Source of the DNA: Azolla caroliniana
Taxonomy: Eukaryota; Polypodiophyta
DNA: 64,000 nt
Reading direction: 5' to 3'
NCBI GenBank assembly: GCA_043228905.1
Contig: JBHGNT010000004.1
Location: 25,048,001 to 25,112,000, forward strand
Positions 33,601 to 44,103 of the stretch are shown piece after piece. Position 1 is the stretch's first letter; each line of letters starts with the position of its first letter. The notes under the pieces are model-generated. The model was not told the origin of the DNA, did not search any database, and worked only from the letters and a program-made list of their open reading frames with translations. The translations under genes were made by a program, and so were the position numbers.

Positions 33601-35124
33601 CAAGTGGCACTAGATGAGCTTTTAATGGAAGATTGGTGAGCTTTTGCTTGCTTTTTCCTCACCTTGGGCCATGCAACATGGATCATGGATTGAAATTTGC
33701 TTCAAGTTTCTTACAACTTCAATTCAAATGTCAACTAAGTATGGAGTTTGGATGAGTGATATGGTACAATTAAGATTGACTTTGAAGGTTTGGTAGGTCA
33801 GGCATGATCATTGATATTGTATCCATTGATTGATATGTGTTTAATTGTATTTCAGACCTTTGCAATACATTTAATGACAAGTTGTTGAACCGTAATTAGA
33901 TGATTTAGGATGAATTTAGATAGGAGACGCAATATTTGAACCACAAGGCATATTTAACTGCCTTACAAGCAACTACTTGTACCAGACTAAATGGTGGCTT
34001 AAGACAAATTGCCCAGGTTAGGAAAGTCGTCGTAGGCACCCTAGAAGTCACATGTGGCAATCGATCGATGTGGCCCTATTATTTCGATGTACACACCCTT
34101 TGGCCCCATCATGGATTAACTAGATACTTTCAGCGGATCATTAAGACTTGGAAGGGGATCGCGAAACAACTAGAACTCTCACGGGACAAATGACATTAGT
34201 GAACCCCACCTAGGTGCATCATGGCACGATCGAGAACAGAGTAGGCCTTAGGCCAAACATAGAGGATCTAGTCGATCTTTCATAACCCCAAACTTTTTGT
34301 TACGAAACGACTCGGTTGTGCCAAAATTTGTCACGTTGATCTGGCGATCTTTCATAACACGAACTTTTGTTACGAAATAACTCAGGTTGTGCCAAATATG
34401 GTCAATGGGATCGAGAGAAGTCCATAGATGTATTCTTTCTTAATGTCCACAAGAGTCCGAATGCAATCTATATATTGCAATGGACTGTCCAGTAGCCCAT
34501 CCCACGGTCATGAGGATCAAACTTAGGAGTTCTCTCTCAATAAGTTTATGACTTGTGATGCAAGTAAGTAAACCAGCATCAAGAGGGAGAGACAATGGAG
34601 AGAGGAAGACTTACTTGAGAGGCGAGAATGACCGCGCCCTTGTGCAGGAAGAGTGTGAGATGCGAGGCGAGTTCAAAGCACCCGGTGAGCCATTGGCCGG
34701 GCGGGATGTCGAGCCGAGCCCCGCCGGATAATGTGGAGAGATGAGCTATGGCTCGCTCGAATGCTGCCGTGTTCACGGCCACGCCGTCCCCGACACCCCC
34801 GTAGTCCACGATGCTCGCATTATGTGCACGGGCCGCCGGCCTCGAGTAGAGGGACTCCAAGTCATTACACTCGATCGGAGGCCTAAGGAATGGCCTAACA
34901 ACACATGTGTGCTCCACACGTTCGTCCAACGTTGGGGTAGTCGGCACCGAATGTCGGTGCATGTGTGGGGGTACTATGAGATGTAGTGTACTTAACATTA
35001 AGATGATGAGCAATATTGATCCGCTGATGATCGGGAGTATTCGGAGATCGGAGTACTGTCGAAGGACATGTTGTCTCCAATTTGGGTGGTGGTATAGCCT
35101 AGTGAAGCATGGGTGTTGAATCAT
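30634..35124 (-). CDS. Polygalacturonase-like GH28, membrane-anchored
   Basis: Five exons on the minus strand, 34615-35124, 32949-33069, 32673-32847, 32084-32154 and 30634-31283, join in frame with GT-AG introns to give 508 residues. The N-terminus has a ~28-residue basic/aromatic segment, then a hydrophobic span at about 29-51, which fits a type II signal anchor better than a cleaved signal peptide. The catalytic domain is a GH28 beta-helix: DYGGVGDG near its start, ITGENGTIDGQGWSWW, NTDGID (~288), GDDLIAIKSGWDEYG (~308) and RLKTAPGRGGY. The NTD and GDD aspartates that hydrolyse pectic alpha-1,4-galacturonan are present. The usual GHG histidine region reads SGIAFGSE and RIK reads RLK, as in a divergent plant clade, so substrate and activity are less certain. 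Expected site is Golgi or cell wall. Intron 1 holds a short tandem repeat and intron 3 a 225-bp retroposon. Confidence 0.9.
32213..32437 (-). mobile_element. Short retroposon, copy C, in polygalacturonase intron 3
   Basis: This 225-bp insertion is flanked by a perfect 12-bp direct repeat TGCAAATTGCAT (32201-32212 and 32438-32449). On the minus strand it ends with ACTAATGGAAGGATAT and an A-rich tail. It matches the 3' ~200 bp of copies A and B, for example GTACATAGATTG and TTTGTATGTTG. A 36-bp segment with TTCCAAGCTATTC is duplicated at its 5' end. It may be a 5'-truncated copy of the long family or a short SINE sharing its tail. It lies in the transcribed strand direction of the host gene. 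Confidence 0.8.
34273..34412. repeat. 72-bp tandem duplication in polygalacturonase intron 1
   Basis: Two units begin at about 34273 and 34345, each reading CGATCTTTCATAAC, then ACTTTTTGTTACGAAA or a near match, then GGTTGTGCCAAA. They lie within the 1.5-kb first intron. No function is evident. Confidence 0.65.
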
Positions 35125-37591
35125 GACCACCCCCCTTAAGTTAGCCCTCTCTTATGACACACACATACACACAATCACCTTAAGCTATGCGTAGCCAAGT
35201 CTAAGCACCTTCTCATACAATAGCTAAAATTTTCAGTGCAAAATTCCTTGATCCAAAATGTTTTGCTTGGCTTAGTTGAATAGTCAAGTCCTCAATTATT
35301 TTATAACTTCTTCCACTTGAAAAATCATAATGTGTTTTCTTATGCCTTTTGACTTGTTGTAGTTCCCAACCTTTAAAAGTGAACCGACCTTCATGACATT
35401 GAACCAACTATGTTTGTATATTTATTAGTATGTATAGATATATGTCTACATATATATGTATGTATATATGTCGATGAAATCACTCGTGTTTAGGAAAAAG
35501 GTGCTCATCATCACTAAATTGTCGTTTTAACATTTTCCACTTGCTAGTTGAAATCCAATAGAAATATATCCTTTTTTCCTCTAGAGTATGACCATTTCTC
35601 TGAGTATCCTAAAAATTATGTATATGTATGTTGATTAGGAAGAAAAAGGTATCATGAACATTATAAAGTTTAAACATGTTGGTGTAATATAAAATTGTTA
35701 GGAACTCTTCTGCTGTGGAAAGTGAATTGACAAAGCCATGTATTTCAGTAGCAACATGTTAGTAGCCATGATCCATGTATGTGTACAACTATAAAATCTA
35801 TCAGCATGACCTTACTTTCCCCCCTTGGGACTTGGGTCGTGGAAATTAAATTAGTAAACCCAAAATTTATAGCAAACTTTTGCGTAACCATATGAATATG
35901 TTTCTTTATAATGATTGTAGGGTCATATCCATTGTTGATGTACATGCCACCGCAAACAAGCAAAATATAAAGAAATTTTATAATGAGCATATGTCAAGCC
36001 ATTTACTAGGGGAAAATTGTTGTTTTATGTCACCTCAAATGAAAACTATACAAAAGATTATGATGAATGCATCATATTGCTCAAGTTGATCCCACATTAT
36101 GAGGCGATGAAGCACAAGCTTTCTTATTACATCATGTATGTATAGATCAAATTAAGGAAGTTTTATACATAAGTTCATGAATCTGCAAAAAATAATTTGT
36201 TTGATTGAATTGGTAGGATTTAGACATGACATATAAAGGGACTGCTTTCATATTGTGTATATAAAAACATAGATAGACACACCCACACATGTGTATGTGT
36301 GCATACATTTCTTTCTTTGTAGGACCATATGTTTGAAGTCAACATACCTCCTTCCACATCCACATTTTTTAGATTCAATTCAAGTATGTAGTTGATATGT
36401 CAACACCTTAATAAGTTCTTGAAATATTATTTTAGCTTTAGCATATTAAATCCCATTTATTTAAATTTAATATCGAACACTGAATCTTGATTGTATTCAA
36501 CTTTGGCTCCAATGAGGATATTTTGTCTTCATATTCTAAAGGAGTCACTAGTTCAAAAATCTTCATTTGCTTCATCTTTTTATCTCATTAAACCGCGCAG
36601 TGCAAAAAAGCTAGCTGCAAATATATTTCATGCACGACAAACAAATAACTATATGTACATATCATGATAGTCTGAATCCAACATGAGAAGAGGTGACTCC
36701 AAATAATATCTTAAAAGAGTACACTGAAAATTAATAAAGCTAGGAAGCCTAGATTAATGGAAACAATTCATTTGACATTCACATGAGAGAGACATGAAAG
36801 TTAGTTCTACAAGACAAGGCAAACACATATGTTAAGTGAATGCATCTTGACAGAACAACAGATTTGAATTGAAATTTATGAGTTGAGGTTAGACACCAAG
36901 GATAGAACTGCTCCTTGATACAAAGAAAGATAGAACATAGCCAACACAAAAGGGAGTGGGCATATATAAAAGTTATTGTATCCCCATAGGACCTTGTCGG
37001 CCTTGTTGTTTAGGCATCTTCATAGAACACATGAAAAAGCGAGTGATCATTGGAGATACGAGCAAACATTGTTGATAAAAATTCCTTCACTCCATTGTGT
37101 GACCTGATGGATTGTTAGATATTGAGACATACAAAGGGCAATGTTATGTGTTTCAGACCATTCTAGTTCATTATTGTGCCCACTTTGTGTCTTCTGAGAT
37201 TCCTACACTCCTATAATCCAGGGACAGTACATCTTCATTCATTGTTGAACATCAATGAACCAAACACATGGCCAACTTACCACCTACAGTAACATGGATT
37301 ACATGCTCATTAATAATATATTATAGCCACACCACAATGATCTAAAAATAAAAATAAAAACTTGTAGAAAAAAGCATTGAAGGTGTTTTCTTTCAGAATG
37401 AGTTTTATCAATCATTCAAATAAATACAAATTGTTCAATTCTTTTCAAGAATACCTCAAAAATAAAATCATTCCGAATCTTGTCGATATTTCTTCTAACT
37501 TTCCAATAACAAAGCTACAATTTTAAGCCATCACTCTATGCATATACTATATAAAAAGAGTATGAATACAAGAAGAGAGAAAACACACAAT
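35125..37591. other. Upstream of polygalacturonase; nothing else recognised
   Basis: This is the minus-strand promoter side of the polygalacturonase, followed by the 3' flank of the small conserved gene ending at 37592. Frames at 35213-35407, 35745-35990 and 35880-36089 are short and have no domain. Only ATGTATATATGTA-type simple sequence is seen near 35430-35480. Confidence 0.4.
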
Positions 37592-40500
37592 TTATCTTTC
37601 ATTGAATGGTGCTTGCATAATGTCAAAAGCTTTATCCACCATCTGCAAAAAAGCAACATCGCAAATCACAATGTGCGAATGTATCAATGAATTAGGAATT
37701 AACTTAGATCTAAGATAAAACATTCAAATAAGAAGAATAACATAGGAGTATTCTGGTAATTTCCAAAAAGTTATGTGTATTATCATAAATACCAAATAAG
37801 TTGGGGTATTTTGGTGCTTTTTCTTTTAAGTAAAATAGAACACAAACTAGACCCACACAAGATATATTAACACTAAATCAGCCTACCTTACTGAATGTCT
37901 TCAGCTCACGACCAATCGGTTCTAATGCCTTGAAATTTACCTCTGGCGTGTCAATTGGCCAAACCTGGAAATACCCACAAAACTCACAACAATTAGAAAA
38001 TTGGTTTTTCCTCAATTTGTTGTGTCAAACTTGTCATAGTAGAACCTGAACTGCACATATATTTGATAATAATAGCAAAATGATTATCGCAATAAAGGAG
38101 GAGATTCCACTCTTTTGTAATGCATAATATTACTACTATGAAACCTCAACGCAATGTGAAAACCCACAACAATTGTCAAATAAAAAGACCAATACCACAG
38201 TATATCTGCAGATGAACTAGAAGCATTCAAAAGAGATTATCTCAAGACTCAATCAAATGGTAGACATTTCCCAAAACATGATTCACACTGACTAGGACAA
38301 TTGTCCAGTCTTTGAACACTTAGTTAAAAATATTGTGACTACTGTGATTGCAAATAGTCATGAGTTACGCATAGAGAAGTTGTTAAGCCATATAGATAGT
38401 TATTAGTAACGTGTGATGGAAACAACAATAGCAACAGGGAACAGGAGGTAAGGATAAGGTGTTTTCCTTTTAAAAGATGTATTATTCATGACTACAAAGT
38501 CTACATGACCAGTAAGGATGGCATATTGTATCATGTTACCTCAACTTGTACTTGTCAAGGTTGTGCTAAAATGGGAGCTCTTGAGATTGGGATGATCCAT
38601 TAAACAGTAAAGTTTGAATACATTTTCACCACATCATAATCTGTCTTGTTCTAAATTAGTAATTATATTATTAGTAAAACCTTCCCATATTAGATGAGAA
38701 AATGGAGCACAATAGCACACTGCTCTAGAAAAAGAAAGCAAATGGAATGTCCACTTTGGGGCCAAAAAGAAGAGCTAGGCCATGACCTCAACAGTACTTC
38801 TGAATTCCAATGAGTACACGATCCACACCAATAGCAGCACATGATGTCATGAATTATCAGATATCCTGCCGGGGGGACCATCTGGCATCTCCCTGAAAGA
38901 CTAAGGTAAAAGCATACTAGTAGAAGCAGTAACCCAACTAGTACCTGCAACATTGATGGTAAACCGAATTGCAGACCAGAACAGTTCCGTTGTATCTAAA
39001 GTAGATTACTTCTGTGATTATCTCTAGCATTGAGATAGTTGTATGTGGCTAAATTTGTAAGCGAGTGAATCCACGATTCCCAATATAACCTGGGTTTATC
39101 TACTCTGATAGAAGTAAGCATAGTGACAGGACCCAGGGAGCGGTTCAGCAACTATGCTTACTTGGACCAATGTCAAGAGAGGAGATGCATTTCACCATAG
39201 GATAACGGAGTTATAAAATTGGAATGGGCATATTTGCATTTCAGAGAGGGTAGCAATATGTGAACATTACCAGCCATTAGCATTGAAATTAACATTTATG
39301 GGACTGTCACATTAATATATATTTAATAACATGAGTATGTGAATAGCAACCCTTATGCTTGCAATCTCTTCCCAACGTTTCCAGTGTTTGTTGACATATG
39401 CTGCCCTGCACTGATGTTGAACCTTGAGCTAGACCATGCTTTGTATCCACTCTTAATGGAGTTCTAGGAATACTATCTTCCTTTTATATTTTGATGTTTC
39501 TGTACATATTCTCCTACTAAATTTCAGATCACAATTATAAATCAATGCTTTCATGCATATATATGCTGCAAACACATTTCACGCCTTTCTTCAATTTTTT
39601 GCTAATTTTCTCTGAGTGGAAGTTTTTAAATATTGATGTTTCAGTTGCTACAAAAAGTCTTTACTGCAGATCTTAGTAAATTCCGGTCATAGAATATTGA
39701 GATGTCTTTGAAACCCTATTTTATACATAAAATAAGAAGAAGTAAAGAAACTTTAACTCTACAGTAAAAATCTAGTTAAGCTATTCTTGATAAACGTACA
39801 TATAATGACAATAACCACATTTGACCAATGTATGGTCTAGCAAGAACATTAAAGATCACATGTTATCTCCTTTAGATGTCTGAATTGATGCCTCCAATTG
39901 CAGATCTAATATGAAACATTTGTATAAGGAACTCCAACATGTGACACATACTACGTTTAACGAAGAATTGATTAGTTCTATAGATAGGAAACCAAGCCAC
40001 CATATGATCATTACATGTGTTTTCCTTTAGTAATGTTGCGCCATGTCAATAGTCATGTGTGCAAATTAAGATGCAAGGTATGTAATGAAGACTTTGTGGA
40101 GGGTGAATCTCACTTGATCATCAGAATGAGCATATAATGCAATTCACAAAGATCATCGGAACTTACAAGCCATACTCAAAGCACCACCCAAAATGTTCAG
40201 CACATATGTGTGTGCACTGTTTTCTAATTCCTCAAACCTAACAACAGAATGTTAAGCATAATCCAACAGCCACTTTGTCTGCTAAAGACACACTTTGAAC
40301 AAGATGCATAACCTTTTTCAAAAAGTTCAGATTAACAAGGATTATGTTTACTTGAAGAAACAATACAAAAGTTCAAATAAAGGAAACACCCAGAAATGTT
40401 TGATCGGTACCTTAAGTCCCAGTACTCTGATTGGCTTTTCTTGACCTGGGATAAGACAATCTGGTCCAGCAGCTTCAATGTAAGCCTCACTAGCAAGCTC

Positions 40501-42370
40501 CATACCAATAGGATCAGGGTGCTGGAATTATTCAGACAAATCTCTCTCTCTCTCTCTCTCTCTCATATTCTATTAGAAACAGGCTTGGCCCATAGAGGTA
40601 CTGGCCATGCAAAGAGTATACAAATATATCACAAAAGTCATGAATATGCCTGGTCATAGACTGCACAAACAAGCTAGGAACATAAGATGCAAAGTACGAA
40701 AAACTAATAAAAGCAAAATCATCTCATCTGGTTGGGTGTTTGACATTATGAAAACATTTAAGAGATGGGGAGTAAAAGATCTATTGGAGCTCTCAGGTGA
40801 TGCTAAGAAGTATGTGATCATTGGGGATAGACGCTAGAGGTACTAAGGATGAAGCAGCAAGTTGCTAAAATGTCAAATTTGGAATATTGGCCCCAATACA
40901 AAGAAAAAAAAGCCAGAATGTATCTAATCGCATCTCACTGCCCGTATTACCCTTGGCTCTCGGAGAACCTTGACACTTCTTTGAACTCGTTCACACAAGT
41001 TAGGTGTCGAGGTAGCATCATGGAATCATCACGCAAAAATGACGATATGCAAGGTATGCAATGAAAACCTAGAGGAGGATGAATATTACCTACTTATTGC
41101 ATGCTCAGCATATAAGGTAATTTGCGAGAAATATGATGCTTTGTTAGACAGGCATGATAATGTGAGTTTCATACTCAAATTTCCATCAAGCATAGTGAGA
41201 ATATATGTGCATGCATTATTTTCAGATCAAGAGATTTAACCACCCTTCTTAGAAAGGAGTCACATACAAGTTGTTATGTTGATTTGGTCACATAGATCAA
41301 AATTGGCCTCATCATGAATGATAAAATATCTATTCTATTCTATTCCTGATTATAGTCAAGGCATCCATCAAGGAAACCACCATCTATATCAACCACACCC
41401 ATTGATGTTGTCATCCACCCGATATTCTACTATACTCCATACATCTGCCATCGATAGGTTTCCATACCACACACCATCAAGATGCCACCTTCTCGGGAAT
41501 ATGACCCAAAATCAATGGGATAGGGAGTGTAAAGAGATGTACCTACAACTTCAGACAAAGCCACTCTTACATTTGGCAAATGTGACACATAGTTACGAAT
41601 TTGAATGTATTTTTTTCCTTTTCAAATTCACCTCAGGTCCTTCTTTTCGCCCATTATTTCTAGTACTTTATGAATGCTTGGAGGTTCCATGGATCAGTTC
41701 GGCACCCAGTGGATGATAATAGATCATCATCGTCATGTCTCTTTCTAGATGACAATTGTATTCTCATCATCAATATTATCTCTATATTCTGTATTGTTCT
41801 GACCCTAGTTGATAAACCATGTTTCTATTAACCCATGTATAGGGGGCTCATTTTCCACAAATATAACGAATTTATTAGCTGACCATGTGGAATATTGGAG
41901 TTAAACACGTGATCTTCTGGTCTCCACCCAATGATAACCAGTCCAAGGAAAACAAAAATTAATTAACAAAATAAACAAATGCATACCTTGCTTCAACCCA
42001 GAGTCACATCTGGACTCCACACACACACACACAAACACAAACACATACACACAAGACAGTAATTAAAAATGTTCCAATTTTGGTCTCATGGGTCATAAAA
42101 AGAGCTCCAAGGACGCGAATAAAATCGACCTAACTATGCATCTAAATTGTATCTGATGATGAGAATCAATGAAGACGATGGCGATGATGATAAGTTCCAA
42201 ATATGCCTTACCTTCATGATGCTGACGGCGTAGCTGAAGTTGGGAGGTGCACGGATGGAGAGGATGGGAGGGGATGAGATTCTAGGGATGGGTTTCTCAC
42301 CCAGGGGTGCCCTCCAAGGGGCATCTCCTCCACTCACCTTCGTTAACCCTCTCTTCTTCCTGCTCGCCAT
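37592..42370 (-). CDS. Small conserved plant protein, function unknown
   Basis: Four short exons on the minus strand, 42212-42370, 40411-40521, 37887-37964 and 37592-37642, all join in phase 0 with GT-AG borders to give 132 residues. I believe this is a conserved land-plant family, because the exon blocks (HPDPIGMELASEAYIEAAGP, then VWPIDTPEVNFK, then LEPIGRELKTF and MVDKAFDIM) look strongly selected. I cannot name its function. The N-terminus is rich in lysine and proline (MASRKKRGL...), with no membrane segment and no clear signal peptide. A basic, acid-poor start could be an organelle targeting sequence or a nucleic-acid contact. About 92% of the gene is intron. Intron 1 (40522-42211) and intron 2 (37965-40410) hold LINE debris. 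A MITE-like element sits 69 bp upstream of the start codon. The exon chain was assembled by eye and needs transcript support. Confidence 0.72.
39112..39163. repeat. 12-bp perfect inverted repeat (intronic hairpin)
   Basis: AAGTAAGCATAG (39112-39123) and its exact complement CTATGCTTACTT (39152-39163) flank a 28-base loop inside intron 2 of the small conserved gene. It could form a stem-loop in the transcript. No family relation to the MITE-like elements is clear. Confidence 0.6.
40030..40250 (+). pseudogene. LINE 3'-ORF fragment (zinc-finger region)
   Basis: Sequence around AGATGCAAGGTATGTAATGAAGAC resembles the better preserved fragment at 41040-41239 over about 200 bp, including the GGATGAAT/GGTGAATC and GTGTGTGCACT/ATGTGCATGCA regions. 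Frames are broken. It is read as an older copy of the same LINE C-terminal zinc-finger region, antisense to the intron of the host gene. Confidence 0.45.
40541..40564. repeat. (CT)n microsatellite
   Basis: About twelve CT dinucleotides lie just inside intron 1 of the small conserved gene, close to the splice acceptor of exon 2 on the minus strand (where it reads GA). Confidence 0.8.
40607..41239 (+). pseudogene. LINE reverse-transcriptase C-terminal relic
   Basis: Broken frames read YKYITKVMNMPGHRLHKQA and SGWVFDIMKTFKRWGVKDLL. After several stops comes a zinc-finger-like C-X2-C region (ICKVCNEN...EYYLLIACSAYK). This order fits the segment after the reverse transcriptase domain in plant non-LTR elements (zf-RVT type). 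Stops between 40838 and 41039 show it is dead. It lies antisense in intron 1 of the small conserved gene. Confidence 0.6.
42018..42055. repeat. (CA)n microsatellite
   Basis: An interrupted run of CA/AAACA units in intron 1 of the small conserved gene, about 160 bp from the exon 1 donor site. It is simple sequence with no evident role. Confidence 0.75.
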
Positions 42371-42438
42371 GGCTTCTTCCTTCTCCTTCTCTCTCTCTCT
42401 TCTTCTTTCTGATAGCTTTATCTATGCATATATACATA

Positions 42439-42583
42439 CATAGTATGAACCATACGTACCATACGTACATTCGCGTAAGAAAAAACACCCTCAACGAATG
42501 ATAAATACCATACTAACCCAAGAATGTTTGAATAACATTCGCATTCGTTTTCCAACGTAGGAAAACGAATTTTACGTACTATG
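42439..42583. mobile_element. 145-bp MITE-like element next to a gene start
   Basis: The ends are CATAGTATG and CGTACTATG. The body, read on the minus strand, matches the element at 11694-11997: GTAAAATTCG, CGTTGGAAAACGAATGCGAAT, TTATTCAAACATTC, GGTATTTA and ATGGTACGTATGGTTCATAC. It lacks the T-rich middle of that copy. It begins 69 bp upstream of the ATG of the minus-strand conserved gene and so probably overlaps its promoter or leader. Flanking 8-mers do not match cleanly. Confidence 0.65.
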
Positions 42584-44103
42584 TGTAACATACATATTAC
42601 GTTATGATTTTCTCGGTATTTCCTAATTCTCTAAATGCCCCTCCATTTTGTTATGAACCTAAATCTACCCCCCCTTTGCCCAAAACATACCACACACACA
42701 CCTTTTGCATGGGGTAAGGGCATTCGATTTATTTGTTGATATGCTAGTGAAGTGTTAATAGGCCTTCCTTGGTAGAGAAGCGGCGAGATTTCGGTTTATT
42801 GTTGACATAAATTGAGCCATCACTTTCCTATACTTCTTCATAACTTGCTCCATCGATATGCCAGTGATGTGTTGAAGGCGGCCTCATAGAGATGCTGAGA
42901 GAATTCGGTTTATTGTTGATATGTTAGTAGGTGTTGAAGGTGACCTAGTAGATAACATTTTATCGACATAGCTAACACTCACCGACAATGAGCACTTAGA
43001 AGCAAGTTCTCTTCATACAATTTTTTTACATCAATACTTCCTTAGATTTCACCCATTTTTGAGTGGTCAAAAGAACAATATTGAAGCCTTTCAATTTAGG
43101 TTCTTCTTCGTGTTTCACTCCACTTATGTGGCGAAACTTTATCGCCCATATGATTACGTAAGTATAGGTTAGTTACCAACACCTTGAGATATATAAATGG
43201 CAATGTAAGAACCTTGTGGATAAAATCAAGACATGAGGTTTGTATGTTGCCATTTATATCTCATGAAATGGCATGTTGTGATTGCGAGAGAAATGCTCGT
43301 AGAGACAGGGTTGGATTCACAATATGTGGAAGCCGTGATTGAAGGTGGAGCATGGTAATAGAGTACAAGACTCTATCTAATTCACTAACTTAGTAACTTG
43401 TATAGGCCAAAGTGCCTTTGCATGTATAAGTGTGTGTGGTTTTCTCGTACAGAGAAGAAGAAAGTTACGTAGTTTGGTGCAATGTATGTATGTGACAAGT
43501 GGGATGTGAACCTCCACATCTTTCCCCAAGCCAAGCCGGAGTCATAAACATCACTCATGGATGGATCTATTGATGCATTGCGAGAGAAAGTTTCAAAAAT
43601 TGGGACAATCGATAGAAGATCGCGTGAAGTGGGGATATGACTTTAGGTATCGGCAACGAACAGAAGATTGAGCCATCTGACATTAAATCGGTGTCGATCA
43701 AAAGAAGATCACATCGTCAAGACACTCGACTCGACTCGATCCATCGGCAGCGAACAGAGGAATCGAGGGATTCAATGCAATATCTATCTATCGATGGCGA
43801 AGAAATGATCGAGCGATCCGAGTCGGTGGTGAACGAAGGATTGATTGGTCTACTATCGATAGAACAGAGGATCGATCGGTCCTTCCATAGAACAAAGGAT
43901 CAAGTGAAATGAGTAAGTGGCTTTCTTTATCTATCTACCTATCTAAGTTCTAACAATAACAGAGGTTCTTCATCAGTAAATCCTTCTGTTAATTTAATGT
44001 GCCGTCGAATCTGCACCCGCACGACAGAATCAATCATGCTCATCATCGAATCGTTCTTCTTCTTTCAATGCTTCTGTTTGTTTCATCCATATAGCAGAAT
44101 CAA
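42584..44103. other. Upstream region of PPR gene 1
   Basis: No gene is recognised. From 43600 to 43915 the sequence is rich in ATCGA/CGATC words and an open frame spans 43637-43912, but it has no domain and resembles a leader more than a protein. It may include a 5' UTR of the PPR gene with an intron starting near GAG|GTAAGT-like sequence around 43912. That is a guess. Confidence 0.35.

Noticed and set aside
33936-34193. 85-codon plus-strand ORF in polygalacturonase intron 1
   Set aside because: No domain, antisense in an intron, and adjacent to other non-coding repeats.
38690-38953. 87-codon hydrophobic minus-strand ORF
   Set aside because: It lies in intron 2 of the small conserved gene, has no homologous blocks, and the flanking exons splice past it in frame.
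43637-43912. 91-codon ORF upstream of PPR gene 1
   Set aside because: Sequence is dominated by ATCGA/CGATC words with no domain. More likely leader or random open frame.
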